A stretch of DNA of 64,000 bases, from assembly GCF_000238315.3 (NCBI RefSeq), contig NZ_CP011924.1, positions 393,501-457,500 of the forward strand, in the 5' to 3' direction. Source of the DNA: Pseudoalteromonas piscicida. Lineage in GTDB: Bacteria > Pseudomonadota > Gammaproteobacteria > Enterobacterales > Alteromonadaceae. A program made the translations under genes and the position numbers. Every line of letters begins with the position of its first letter. The stretch's first letter is position 1. This document shows, piece after piece, positions 40,493 through 49,282 of this stretch. The notes under the pieces are model-generated. The model did not search any database. It had not been told where the DNA came from and worked only from the letters and a program-made list of their open reading frames with translations.

Positions 40493-41689
40493 TTACAATT
40501 CAAACTCATTTTCATTTTCTATTTGAATTTCAACCAAATCGTTAATTTGCACATTGTGAAGTGGGCGATTGCTGATATTTACCGCAATGGCGTTTTGCGC
40601 ATTCACTTGGATAACTTGCAGTTTATTGATGGTTTTAATTTGATGCATAAACACTTTACCATCGACATTAGTCAGCGGATTGCTATGCGCTACGTTAAGG
40701 ATCTGGCCATTCTCTAAGCCATGCATACGGCCCAAATTAATAACGACTTGTTCATCATCGATATGTAGGATTTTGCCATTGGTTGGTAAGCAGGCGACCG
40801 CTGCGTTTAAATCAGTTGCGATTTGTGTCAGCGTGGTTTGGATCTCATCAGCATAATCTGTCTGCCAAAAGCGCTCACTGTACACATCAATTAATTTGGT
40901 TTTCTTAAACGGCCACACGCCTTGAGTGGCATATTGTTTTTGCCATACCCTTTCATGAGAAAGTGCATCAAACAGCGCAAAGTCTACCTTGAAGCTTCTT
41001 AAGTATTTATCACTTTGCCAAAATGCGAGGTCACTATTAAGTTTATCGACACTAGCAACATCAGTAATTTGATTCAGCAGTACAAATTGGCTGTTGGTAT
41101 TTGCTGTAATGGTCTCGATTAGCTGTTCATTATAATCAAAACGCTGACTGAAAAAGCGGCTAACATCTATGGTCTGTGCAAAATAGGGAACGGGTTCTAA
41201 GCTCGACTTTTGTTCGGTCATTGTTTGATATAGGCGCTCGCTCACGGCTTTATTTATGTCAAAAATTTGACCTAAAGTTGCTTGATGTTTATTTTTTAGC
41301 TGGCTTTGTGTGACTGCAACCTGTTTATTGTAAGCACTCGTTGGGCACTGAGCACTCTGTGGGGTAATATCGATATGCAATGTTACTTGCCATGAGTCAC
41401 CGACTTTTGCTTCAGCAATCACGTTGGCGCTCTGGATTTCAGCATTTGAGCGGATCTTAAGTTGATCTTGGGTGAGCACACCATCGGTGACGGTTTGTAC
41501 ACTACTCACCGAAGCGCCAGAAAACAGCAATGCTTGTGTAATGGCGTCATTTACGGCCTTTCTTTTTGCTTTTTGATGATCGCCATTTTTAACGTCAGCC
41601 ATGCCGGTAACTTCAAACCATTCGGCATAAGCAGGATTAGTTAAGGTGATACACAACAATGATAGACTGGTCGCGAATTGCTTTTTCAT
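40493..41689 (-). CDS. flgT: Flagellar H-ring protein FlgT
   Basis: FlgT forms the H ring around the basal body in vibrios and helps attach the T ring of sodium motors. The 398-residue protein has a signal peptide (cleavage after AYA, residue 22), the N-terminal domain starting EWFEVTGMADVKNGDHQKAK, and a C-terminal domain with INLGRMHGLENGQIL. It is transcribed divergently from flgP, with a sigma-54 promoter 37 bases upstream. Its presence indicates a Vibrio-type polar flagellum. Confidence 0.9.
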   Translation of the reverse strand: MKKQFATSLSLLCITLTNPAYAEWFEVTGMADVKNGDHQKAKRKAVNDAITQALLFSGASVSSVQTVTDGVLTQDQLKIRSNAEIQSANVIAEAKVGDSWQVTLHIDITPQSAQCPTSAYNKQVAVTQSQLKNKHQATLGQIFDINKAVSERLYQTMTEQKSSLEPVPYFAQTIDVSRFFSQRFDYNEQLIETITANTNSQFVLLNQITDVASVDKLNSDLAFWQSDKYLRSFKVDFALFDALSHERVWQKQYATQGVWPFKKTKLIDVYSERFWQTDYADEIQTTLTQIATDLNAAVACLPTNGKILHIDDEQVVINLGRMHGLENGQILNVAHSNPLTNVDGKVFMHQIKTINKLQVIQVNAQNAIAVNISNRPLHNVQINDLVEIQIENENEFEL

Positions 41690-41725
41690 GTTTAAATGCC
41701 CAGATCAAAAACTACCCTTTAACTC

Positions 41726-41741
41726 AGCAATACCTGTGCCA
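41726..41741 (-). promoter_or_regulatory. Putative sigma-54 promoter of flgT
   Basis: On the minus strand the sequence is TGGCACAGGTATTGCT, with exact GG-N10-GC spacing and a full TGGCAC. Its -24 end lies five bases from the -24 end of the opposite promoter. Confidence 0.75.
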
Positions 41742-41746
41742 AATTT

Positions 41747-41762
41747 TGGCAAGGTTCGTGCA
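41747..41762 (+). promoter_or_regulatory. Putative sigma-54 promoter of flgP
   Basis: TGGCAAGGTTCGTGCA has GG-N10-GC spacing. flgP starts 131 bases downstream, leaving a leader of about 120 bases. The two -24 elements form the palindrome-like centre GCCAAATTTTGGC. Confidence 0.7.
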
Positions 41763-41893
41763 TAATCATATTTTATGAAAGTTAATTTTATTTATTGCCA
41801 ATACTCGATGAAACCACAACAACCCTTGCAAGACCAAGATGCTGGGGAAGCGTTAAATTTTGATTGGTATTTATTGTAGCGGAGTGTAGTGAA

Positions 41894-42370
41894 ATGCGTA
41901 TCACTAATTCTATCAGTGCAGTTGTTATGGTTTGCTCGCTAGCGGGACTCAGTGGCTGTTCAAGCCTCGTTGACAAGCACATTGAATATGAGACGGTGCA
42001 ACCGGAAACCTTTCCTGTTTTACGGGCTGTGGGGTACGCTCCTTTGAGTGCTCAGCCGGGTAAAACTGCGGGTGAGAAGCAACTAATGGCTATTAAAGTC
42101 TCAAAATTAGAAGCGTATCGTGAATTGGCTGAGCAACTGTATGGCCAGAATTTGACATCTACTATTACGGTAAAAGGGGCGGTTGCGCAAAACGACGGCC
42201 TTAAGAGCCAAGTAAATGGACTCGTTCGAGGGGCTAAGGTGCTGAAAAGTTACGCTGTTGGTGATACTTACACGACGGAATTAGAGCTTGATATGAAACG
42301 CGTTTATGATTTGTATATTACTCAAGTCAAGCCGCAGAAAATTAAGAAAATATCTTATAGTTTTAAGTAA
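41894..42370 (+). CDS. flgP: Flagellar outer-membrane lipoprotein FlgP
   Basis: FlgP is an LPP20-family outer-membrane lipoprotein required for motility in Vibrio and Campylobacter. The 158-residue product has lipobox LSGC near residue 22 and the LPP20-type segments AVGYAPLSAQPG, AIKVSKLEAYRELAEQLYG and VRGAKVLKSYAVGD. ATG 41894 has GGAG nine bases upstream. A longer TTG start at 41864 is rejected because it spoils the signal peptide. Confidence 0.88.
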   Translation: MRITNSISAVVMVCSLAGLSGCSSLVDKHIEYETVQPETFPVLRAVGYAPLSAQPGKTAGEKQLMAIKVSKLEAYRELAEQLYGQNLTSTITVKGAVAQNDGLKSQVNGLVRGAKVLKSYAVGDTYTTELELDMKRVYDLYITQVKPQKIKKISYSFK

Positions 42371-42444
42371 GCACTCATCACATGTCGCTTACTTAATATG
42401 CTGCATTTCGGTTGTTCTTCAATACTGAAATATGATTGGCGTGG

Positions 42445-42873
42445 CTACGCCTTTAGGTTACGTACTAACTCACTGTCGCTACTTTTAACACTACCATCCT
42501 GACCATATGTAATCGAAGTTGGTGCGCCAATTAAGATCCCTTTTAATTCACGTGTGCTTACATTCGCCTGATGAGCAGTTTTAGCATTGATTTCATTTTT
42601 GGTTTGGCATTCACTGAGTAGTGCTCGCACTTTAGTAACGAGCGGGGCTACTTCATTGTGTTCAAAGACGTGAGACTCTGTTTTTGACAATTCATTGTCG
42701 AGCTTTTGCAGTTTTGAAATGAGAGTTAGCTTTTCACGAGCGATTTCTTTTAAGTTGTCGCCACGCCGAGATGCAAGCTCGTCAAGCTCACGCGCCAGAA
42801 GCTGGGTCATCGCTTCTAGCGTTGAGATTTGTTCAGAAAGTTTGTGGTGGCAAAGCCGAACCAAATCATCCAT
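42445..42873 (-). CDS. flgN: FlgN-like flagellar export chaperone
   Basis: FlgN chaperones the hook-filament proteins FlgK and FlgL for export. The 142-residue protein is largely alpha-helical (LARELDELASRRGDNLKEIA, LISKLQKLDNEL) with a flexible C-terminus, like FlgN. ATG at 42873 overlaps the flgM end by eight bases, suggesting coupling. Sequence conservation in this family is low, so the call depends on position after flgM. Confidence 0.82.
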   Translation of the reverse strand: MDDLVRLCHHKLSEQISTLEAMTQLLARELDELASRRGDNLKEIAREKLTLISKLQKLDNELSKTESHVFEHNEVAPLVTKVRALLSECQTKNEINAKTAHQANVSTRELKGILIGAPTSITYGQDGSVKSSDSELVRNLKA

Positions 42874-43189
42874 ATATTTCGAACTCAAATGCAGCTATGT
42901 TTTTGGCGAGTTTTTCCGCGTCAACTTGGTACTTGCCTTCTGCAATCGCTTTTTTCAATTCTTCGACTTTCTTGTCGTCAAAGCCTGATGATTGCTGCGC
43001 TTTTTCGTTGACTGTTTTCAGCTGTTGCGCTTGTGGAGTCAGACTGACTGAATCCGCAGCTGCTTTTGGTGTAGCTGGTGATTTAACTGATGCGCTGTTG
43101 GCATCATTTCTTTGCAATTCAGCTTTCTGTTGCTTAACATTATTAGCAACGGATGTAGACTGATTCTGACCGTTAACTTGATTAACCAT
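42866..43189 (-). CDS. flgM: Anti-sigma-28 factor FlgM
   Basis: FlgM holds FliA inactive until the hook is complete and then leaves through the export channel. The 107-residue protein has an Asn/Gln/Ser-rich disordered N-terminus, the motif DSVSLTPQAQQLK and a C-terminal helical FliA-binding region (VEELKKAIAEGKYQVDAEKL). An exact-spacing sigma-28 promoter lies upstream, so FlgM would be made in a feedback loop. Confidence 0.92.
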   Translation of the reverse strand: MVNQVNGQNQSTSVANNVKQQKAELQRNDANSASVKSPATPKAAADSVSLTPQAQQLKTVNEKAQQSSGFDDKKVEELKKAIAEGKYQVDAEKLAKNIAAFEFEIYG

Positions 43190-43225
43190 GATTGTAGACC
43201 CAATAAAATTATACTCTCAGCCTTG

Positions 43226-43252
43226 TTATCGGCGTTTAATAGTATTACTTTA
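43226..43252 (-). promoter_or_regulatory. Putative sigma-28 promoter of flgM-flgN
   Basis: On the minus strand TAAAGTAA is followed by 11 bases and GCCGATAA, an exact -10 match. It lies about 37 bases before the flgM ATG. Confidence 0.85.
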
Positions 43253-43261
43253 GCAAATTTT

Positions 43262-43969
43262 TTATAAATTCACCTCTACTGTTTCCACTTCTATTACTCT
43301 AGCACGTAAGGTTTTGCCAGAGCGAGAGTTTTTAATATTAATCAGTTCACCACGGTTGCCATCTTGCTGCGCTTCTCCTTGAGTTTTGATCACGAGTCCA
43401 CCTGATTTAGCAATAATCGTCACAGTATCGCCTTTGCAGACCATGCAGATATGGGCTTGAGTAAAGGCTTGGCCTTCTCTTATATTACGTTTGCTGCGAC
43501 TACCTATTAGTATCGACTTATCTTCAACATAAGAAACTCTGCGAAAACGTTTTGGCTGATACTCTATTTTTACATCTTCATCTTGAATAACACGGCCTTT
43601 TTCTAACATGGTTGCGCTAACTAATATGGGGAAGAGGTGATCGATACGTACGTGGACGTATTGAGTCCAGCTGAGGGTATCGTTGCATCTAATTTGAACT
43701 GTCACTTGAGTATCAAAAGGCGGAGCCATCGCTGTACTATATTGCAACGGCGATTGACAATCCCGTGCTGGAATTCTTGAATCAAGTGGTATCGCAGTCA
43801 GTGACAGCTGACTATCGGGATCCTGCTCTACATTCGGTTCAACAAATTCTATAGCGCTTTGTTCTAAAGTTTTGTTGTCATATTGCTGACAATAACCATA
43901 ATCAACGCCTATAAAATAAGCGAACAAACAAAAAAACTGAATGTAATGGGTTTTTTTTAACAAACTCAT
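43262..43969 (-). CDS. flgA: Flagellar P-ring assembly chaperone FlgA
   Basis: FlgA acts in the periplasm to assemble the FlgI P ring. The 235-residue protein has an N-terminal hydrophobic signal (about 10-27) and a C-terminal SAF/FlgA domain with PILVSATMLEKGRVIQDEDV, RNIREGQAFTQAHI and GDTVTIIAKSGGLVIKTQGE. It lies upstream of flgM and is divergent from cheV, the usual Vibrio-like order. Confidence 0.92.
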   Translation of the reverse strand: MSLLKKTHYIQFFCLFAYFIGVDYGYCQQYDNKTLEQSAIEFVEPNVEQDPDSQLSLTAIPLDSRIPARDCQSPLQYSTAMAPPFDTQVTVQIRCNDTLSWTQYVHVRIDHLFPILVSATMLEKGRVIQDEDVKIEYQPKRFRRVSYVEDKSILIGSRSKRNIREGQAFTQAHICMVCKGDTVTIIAKSGGLVIKTQGEAQQDGNRGELINIKNSRSGKTLRARVIEVETVEVNL

Positions 43970-44109
43970 GATGTTTCGACTATGCTTATGGGGTGAAACA
44001 AGGTATAAAGATTCTGCTTTAATAACTGCACCTAATCAAGGGTGGTAAACCATATCAGAGTCGAAGCAAAGATCGTTCCGATTAGCGGTTTATACAGTAG
44101 GAGATTGAA

Positions 44110-45042
44110 ATGGCAGGTATTTTAGACTCGGTTAACCAACGTACACAGCTGGTTGGACAAAACCGTCTCGAGCTATTACTTTTTCGACTTCAAGGTCGAC
44201 AGCGCTTCGGCATTAATGTTTTCAAAGTCCGAGAAGTGCTTCAATGTCCAGCATTGACAAGCATGCCCAAGTCAAACCCGCTTATCCGAGGGGTTGCTCA
44301 TATTCGAGGCCAAACTATATCCGTAATTGATATGTCACTTGCGGTAGGTGGACCTCCTATTCAAGATATTCGTAACTGTTTTATTGTGATTGCAGAATAC
44401 AACCGTTCAGTCCAAGGTTTTCTAGTCAGTGCAGTAGAACGCATTGTGAATATGAACTGGGAAAAAATAATGCCCCCACCATCTGGGGCAGGTCGTTATT
44501 CCTATTTGACAGCGGTTACAGAAATTGAAAACGAGCTAGTTGAAATATTAGACGTAGAAAAGATCCTCAATGAAATTTGCCCAATCAACACAGAAGTCAG
44601 TGCTGATATTGTCTCTGATGGTGAAATGCAAAAAGATTTAGGCGAACGTATTGTATTTATCGCTGATGACTCCGCGGTTGCTCGTAATCAGGTCAAACGT
44701 GCATTGGAGCCATTAGGTGTTCAGACTGAGCTGGCAAAGAACGGCAAAGAAGCACTTATCAGGCTTCGCGAAATTGCGGAAATGGACTGTCAAAATAATG
44801 TCACCGAGCGAGTTGGGCTATTGATTTCTGACGTTGAAATGCCAGAAATGGATGGTTATACGCTAACGGCTGAAATAAAAGCTGATCCAAAATTAGCGCC
44901 ATTGCATGTGATACTCCATACTTCACTGAGTGGTGTATTTAATCAGGCCATGATTCAGAAAGTGGGCGCTGATGATTTTATTGCTAAGTTTAACCCAGAT
45001 GAATTAGCTTCAGCGGTTAAAAAATGGGTTCATTGTGATTAA
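44110..45042 (+). CDS. cheV: Chemotaxis coupling protein CheV
   Basis: CheV links receptors to CheA through a CheW-like domain and has a receiver domain that CheA phosphorylates. The 310-residue protein has CheW-like residues about 15-165 (FGINVFKVREVLQC) and a receiver from about 180 with Asp241 in LLISDVEMPEMDGY. AGGAGATTGAA precedes the ATG. It is followed 15 bases later by cheR. Confidence 0.93.
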   Translation: MAGILDSVNQRTQLVGQNRLELLLFRLQGRQRFGINVFKVREVLQCPALTSMPKSNPLIRGVAHIRGQTISVIDMSLAVGGPPIQDIRNCFIVIAEYNRSVQGFLVSAVERIVNMNWEKIMPPPSGAGRYSYLTAVTEIENELVEILDVEKILNEICPINTEVSADIVSDGEMQKDLGERIVFIADDSAVARNQVKRALEPLGVQTELAKNGKEALIRLREIAEMDCQNNVTERVGLLISDVEMPEMDGYTLTAEIKADPKLAPLHVILHTSLSGVFNQAMIQKVGADDFIAKFNPDELASAVKKWVHCD

Positions 45043-45057
45043 AGCTGGTGGTAGCAC

Positions 45058-45891
45058 TTGGAAAATAAGCATTTAGAGCAAAAAGAGTACGATCAATTTA
45101 GAACCTTTTTGGAGCAACAGTGCGGTATTGTACTGGGTGACAATAAATTGTACTTGGTCAAAAGCCGACTCGCTCCTCTGATGGCTCGCTTTGGTGTGGA
45201 AACACTTTCGTCCTTAGTAGCTAAAACACTCAGTCCCCATGAGCGGCAATTGCGTGCCGCTGTGGTGGATGCGATGACAACGAATGAAACACTTTGGTTT
45301 AGGGATACTTATCCGTTCGAGCTAATTAAATCGAAAATCTTACCAGAGTTTAAAGACTTGAGACGTCCAGTTAAGATTTGGTCGGCGGCAAGCTCATCAG
45401 GACAAGAGCCATATTCAATCGCGATGTCTGCGAGTGAGTATGTGAGTAAAAGCCCAGGTGCGCTGAAAATGGGTGTGCAGATCGTTGGTACAGACATTTC
45501 TAACACCATGCTGGATATGTGTAAGAATGCTGAATATGACGCGTTGGCGTTGGCGCGAGGGTTATCGCCTGAGCGCAGAAAGAAATTTTTTATGGATAGT
45601 GGCAATGGAATGGCTAAGGTCGTTGAACCGATCCGTAAAATGGTCAGTTTTAGGCATTTAAATCTGTTAGATTCTTATGCATTGATGGGTAAGTTTGATG
45701 TTATTTTCTGCCGTAACGTCTTGATCTACTTTTCACCGGAAGTGAAAGCCAAAATCATTTCGCAATTTGCTCAGTCGTTAAACCCTAATGGTTATTTGTT
45801 TTTAGGTGCGTCAGAATCGATGGCGGGGTTGAGTGACGACTTTAATATGATCCGTTGTAATCCTGGGATTATCTACCAGAAAAAGACTTAA
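45058..45891 (+). CDS. cheR: Chemotaxis protein methyltransferase CheR
   Basis: CheR methylates glutamates on chemoreceptors with SAM. The 277-residue protein has the N-terminal helical domain (FRTFLEQQCGIVLGDNKLYL) and the SAM domain with WSAASSSGQEPYSIAM, GTDIS and FDVIFCRNVLIYF. It appears to start at TTG 45058, with no nearby in-frame ATG that keeps the conserved N-terminus. cheV-cheR before flgB is the Vibrio/Pseudomonas order. Confidence 0.94.
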   Translation: MENKHLEQKEYDQFRTFLEQQCGIVLGDNKLYLVKSRLAPLMARFGVETLSSLVAKTLSPHERQLRAAVVDAMTTNETLWFRDTYPFELIKSKILPEFKDLRRPVKIWSAASSSGQEPYSIAMSASEYVSKSPGALKMGVQIVGTDISNTMLDMCKNAEYDALALARGLSPERRKKFFMDSGNGMAKVVEPIRKMVSFRHLNLLDSYALMGKFDVIFCRNVLIYFSPEVKAKIISQFAQSLNPNGYLFLGASESMAGLSDDFNMIRCNPGIIYQKKT

Positions 45892-46120
45892 TACTCACAT
45901 ATAGCGGCAGGGATAGTCGCTATAGCTAGTATTTGCAATTTGTAATGTAATTCTAATAACTATCTCCTACCTTTCAGCCTCAAATTGCTTCAGTCAAGTT
46001 GTCAATTATTCGAATATTTGCTCTTATTTACGTCACCTCCTAAACATTAATTCAAGTTTAATTATTTCAAGAATTAAGTTTAACGTATTGAAAATTAAGG
46101 GATAAATTTTAATTCAAAAC

Positions 46121-46136
46121 TGGCCTAAAGATTGCT
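46121..46136 (+). promoter_or_regulatory. Putative sigma-54 promoter of flgBCDE
   Basis: TGGCCTAAAGATTGCT has exact GG-N10-GC spacing. It is 35 bases before the flgB ATG in an AT-rich 280-bp gap. Confidence 0.8.
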
Positions 46137-46171
46137 TTGTCATACCTGAGTCAATTTTTTGGAGTCAGATA

Positions 46172-46582
46172 ATGGCAATTAGTTTCGATAAAGCGTTGGG
46201 TATACATCAGCATACTATGCTGCTTCGCTCACAACGCGCTGAAATTCTAGCAAGCAATATCGCAAACGCAGACACTCCAGGATACAAAGCTAAAGATATT
46301 GACTTTGCTAGTGCTTTAAAAGCGGCAAAGACAATGCAAAGAAGCGGCAATGATATGGTTAGAACAGATGCAAAACACCTTAGTGGTGGTACCAAAATGA
46401 GTAATTCATCTGAACTATATCGTTCGCCAAATCAAGCAGATACAGGTGATGGTAACTCAGTTGATATACAAGTGGAACGAAACTTGTATGTACAAAATGC
46501 ATTAGAGTACCAAGCCAGTTTGCAATTTCTTGGTGGTAAGTTCAGTGGTCTTAAAAAGGCACTCGGTGGGCAAGGGGCATAA
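46172..46582 (+). CDS. flgB: Flagellar rod protein FlgB
   Basis: FlgB is a proximal rod subunit exported by the flagellar type III system. The 136-residue protein shows the rod N-terminal motif (ILASNIANADTPGYKAKDID) and the C-terminal YVQNALEYQASLQFL helix. Its length matches the family (about 138). TTGGAGTCAG supplies the ribosome binding site. It leads the flgBCDE operon. Confidence 0.95.
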   Translation: MAISFDKALGIHQHTMLLRSQRAEILASNIANADTPGYKAKDIDFASALKAAKTMQRSGNDMVRTDAKHLSGGTKMSNSSELYRSPNQADTGDGNSVDIQVERNLYVQNALEYQASLQFLGGKFSGLKKALGGQGA

Positions 46583-46584
46583 TT

Positions 46585-47016
46585 ATGAGTTTATATAACG
46601 TTTTCGATATTGCGGGTTCAGGAATGAGTGCACAGAATGTGCGACTAAATACCACCGCAAGTAATATCTCAAACGCAAACTCAGTGAGTTCTAGCCAAGA
46701 TACCGTGTATCGCGCTAGGCACCCTGTATTTGCCGCAGAACTTTCCAAAGCTGCAGCTTCCCAGAATAATGTTGCGGGATCTTCAGTTGGAGTAAAAGTC
46801 TTAGGTGTGGTTGAGAGCGACAAGCCGCTTCAAGTTGAGTACAACCCAAACCACCCAAGTGCTGACGCAAATGGCTACATTTATAAACCGAATGTGAATG
46901 TGGTAGAGGAGATGGCAAACATGATTTCTGCTTCTCGCTCTTACCAAACCAATGTTCAAGTTGCAGACGCTGCAAAGCAAATGCTTAGTAAAACATTGCA
47001 ACTAGGCCAGCGCTAA
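46585..47016 (+). CDS. flgC: Flagellar rod protein FlgC
   Basis: FlgC is a proximal rod subunit. The 143-residue protein begins MSLYNVFDIAGSGMSAQNVR, has the NTTASNISNANSVSSS rod motif and ends with the conserved ISASRSYQTNVQVADAAKQM helix. It begins two bases after flgB, so translation is probably coupled. Confidence 0.96.
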   Translation: MSLYNVFDIAGSGMSAQNVRLNTTASNISNANSVSSSQDTVYRARHPVFAAELSKAAASQNNVAGSSVGVKVLGVVESDKPLQVEYNPNHPSADANGYIYKPNVNVVEEMANMISASRSYQTNVQVADAAKQMLSKTLQLGQR

Positions 47017-47033
47017 ATTGGGAGTAACAGCTG

Positions 47034-47717
47034 ATGAGTAATAATGTAAATGCCACTTCTTCAACGGGTGTAGATTCACTCTACTGGGATAGGCAAAAAC
47101 AGGCCGAGGAGAAAAAGCCCAGAGATGAGCTATCGCAAGAAGATTTCTTCTCGCTGCTTACTCAACAGCTCTCTTTCCAAGATCCAAGTAAGCCTGCGGA
47201 CAACGATCAAATGATCGCGCAGATGACAAGTTTTACTATGGCCGAGGGGATCTCAAAGTTAAATGAAAACTTTGACTCGTTGGCTGCATCAATGACTTCT
47301 AACTCGGCGCTTCAAGCATCAACGCTGATTGGTAAAAAAGCATTACTCGAATCAACGACGTTAGAACATGGCGATGATGCACTTACCAAAGGCTCGGTGA
47401 TTGTACAGGAACCAGTTCAGAATCTATCAGTGGGTATCTATGATGAATCTGGAGCGCTTGTTAAGACGCTTGAGTTTGGCGAACAAAGTGTGGGCGCAGT
47501 GCGATTCGATTGGGATGGTAAGAATAAAGATGGCGAGATGATGCCCCCTGGTGAATACACCATAAAAGCGGAAGGCATGATTGAAGGTGAATATCAGACT
47601 TTACCTTCGGCCACATTTAGAAATATAGACAGTGTTAATGTTAATGGTGCTAACGGCATCGTCATTAATACCAAAGAAGGCGCGGTGCGCTTAACTGATA
47701 TTGCTGAAATAGCATAG
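47034..47717 (+). CDS. flgD: Flagellar hook-capping protein FlgD
   Basis: FlgD caps the growing hook and guides FlgE assembly. The 227-residue protein has the FlgD N-terminal motif (LSQEDFFSLLTQQLSFQDPS) and C-terminal Ig-like and Tudor-like parts (FDWDGKNKDGEMMPPGEYTI). GGGAGTAACAG precedes the ATG. Position between flgC and flgE confirms it. Confidence 0.95.
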   Translation: MSNNVNATSSTGVDSLYWDRQKQAEEKKPRDELSQEDFFSLLTQQLSFQDPSKPADNDQMIAQMTSFTMAEGISKLNENFDSLAASMTSNSALQASTLIGKKALLESTTLEHGDDALTKGSVIVQEPVQNLSVGIYDESGALVKTLEFGEQSVGAVRFDWDGKNKDGEMMPPGEYTIKAEGMIEGEYQTLPSATFRNIDSVNVNGANGIVINTKEGAVRLTDIAEIA

Positions 47718-47758
47718 TAGTTTTAAAGAATTAACCTTAAGAACTTAGAGGTGAGAGT

Positions 47759-49159
47759 ATGAGTTTCAATATAGCACTGACAGGCATTGCCGCCGCGCAA
47801 AAAGACTTGGACGTAACAGCAAATAACATTGCTAACGTGAATACGACGGGTTTTAAAGAATCTCGCGCAGAATTTGCTGATGTTTACGCGTCTTCGGTTT
47901 TTAGCTCTGGCAAAACGAAAAATGGTGATGGTGTACAAACTACCATGGTAGCGCAGCAGTTTCACCAAGGGTCATTAAAGTTCACGCAGAACTCGTTAGA
48001 CTTGGCGATTGAGGGTGAAGGCTATTTTGCCATGTCAAACTCTCTTCAGTCTCAGGATTTTACGTATTCTCGAGCTGGTGCATTTAAACTAAATAAAGAC
48101 AACTTTATCGTTAATGCAAAAGGTGACTACTTGCAAGGCTTCCCTGTAGATCCATCGACAGGTGATAATACATCTTTGAGTTTAAGTCAGACGTCACCAA
48201 TTCAAATTCCTGATGCATCGGGTTCACCACGAGCAACGTCGCAAATCTATACTTCATTTAATCTAGATGCAACGGCGCAGCCACCTACGATTGCGTTTGA
48301 TCCTGAGCAACGTGCCTCATATAATTCAAGAACAGCTATTACGGTATATGACTCATTGGGTGAGGCGCACACGTTACAACTGTTTTTTAGAAAAACGGCG
48401 GATAATGAATGGTCAACTTATGCAACAATGGACGATAAGCCATTTAACCACAATGCGCAGCAAATTGATCCAGCTGCAACACCACCTGTTCCTTATACAC
48501 CTGTCAGTGTTTTCCGTTTCGACGCAAGTGGTATTCCTTCACAAACAGCGGATGATCCATCAGCTTCACCACTGACATTTAGTAACAATACGGGGATAAC
48601 GTTTAACCCGCTTAGTCTTGCAGGTCCTCAAGATGCGGTCGATCCAACTATTGGTATGTCAAACCTGTTAGAAAACGGCGCAACTTTCCCGAATGATATT
48701 GTTGTTAACTGGCGCGATGAAGCAAACACGGCTCAGAGGTTACCGACACAATATTCATCGGGTCGGTTTGAAGTAAAAGCATTGGAGCAAGACGGTGCGA
48801 CCGTTGGCCGTTTAGCAGGTATTGATATTGGTACTGATGGTAAAGTTGTGGCTTCATACACTAACGGTGACTCGACTTTCCTAGGGCAAGTCGCGCTAGT
48901 ACGCTTCCCGAATTCTCAAGGCCTTCAGGCGATTGGTAATACTGAGTGGAAGAAGAGCCTATCTTCTGGTGAACCACTTGCAGGCGAGCCAAACACAGGT
49001 ACTCTCGGTGGTATTAGTTCATCGGCCCTAGAGCAATCGAACGTCAACCTCACAAACGAGTTAGTTGACCTTATCAGTGCCCAACGTAACTTCCAAGCGA
49101 ACTCTCGAGCGCTTGAGGTTAACTCAACATTACAACAAAATATATTACAGATCCGATAA
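47759..49159 (+). CDS. flgE: Flagellar hook protein FlgE
   Basis: FlgE forms the hook. The 466-residue protein has the rod/hook N-terminal motif (ANNIANVNTTGFKESRAEFA), the FlgE D2-like middle region and the conserved C-terminus (SNVNLTNELVDLISAQRNFQ, LQQNILQIR). TAGAGGTGAGAGT precedes the ATG. It is the last gene before a strong terminator. Confidence 0.96.
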   Translation: MSFNIALTGIAAAQKDLDVTANNIANVNTTGFKESRAEFADVYASSVFSSGKTKNGDGVQTTMVAQQFHQGSLKFTQNSLDLAIEGEGYFAMSNSLQSQDFTYSRAGAFKLNKDNFIVNAKGDYLQGFPVDPSTGDNTSLSLSQTSPIQIPDASGSPRATSQIYTSFNLDATAQPPTIAFDPEQRASYNSRTAITVYDSLGEAHTLQLFFRKTADNEWSTYATMDDKPFNHNAQQIDPAATPPVPYTPVSVFRFDASGIPSQTADDPSASPLTFSNNTGITFNPLSLAGPQDAVDPTIGMSNLLENGATFPNDIVVNWRDEANTAQRLPTQYSSGRFEVKALEQDGATVGRLAGIDIGTDGKVVASYTNGDSTFLGQVALVRFPNSQGLQAIGNTEWKKSLSSGEPLAGEPNTGTLGGISSSALEQSNVNLTNELVDLISAQRNFQANSRALEVNSTLQQNILQIR

Positions 49160-49174
49160 TATATTATGCCCTCC

Positions 49175-49202
49175 AAAGGCTGCTACAAAAGCAGCCTTTT
49201 TT
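49175..49202 (+). terminator. Rho-independent terminator after flgE
   Basis: AAAGGCTGCT and AGCAGCCTTT pair around a five-base loop and run into a T-tract. It closes the flgBCDE operon just before a new sigma-54 promoter. Confidence 0.93.
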
Positions 49203-49229
49203 ATGTCCGTCAAAAACATCTCATCACTT

Positions 49230-49245
49230 TGGCACTGTGTTTGCA
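49230..49245 (+). promoter_or_regulatory. Putative sigma-54 promoter of flgFGHI
   Basis: TGGCACTGTGTTTGCA is a near-ideal -24/-12 match with GG-N10-GC spacing. flgF starts 37 bases downstream. Confidence 0.88.
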
Positions 49246-49282
49246 TTAACTAGATTAAGTTTGAATTTTATAGGTCATCGTC

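Noticed and set aside
40472..40717. Plus-strand open frame over the end of flgT
   Set aside because: It is a shadow of the clearly coding flgT on the minus strand.
44058..44084. Sigma-28-like -10 (TCCGATTA) upstream of cheV
   Set aside because: No TAAA-like -35 element is present 15 bases upstream.
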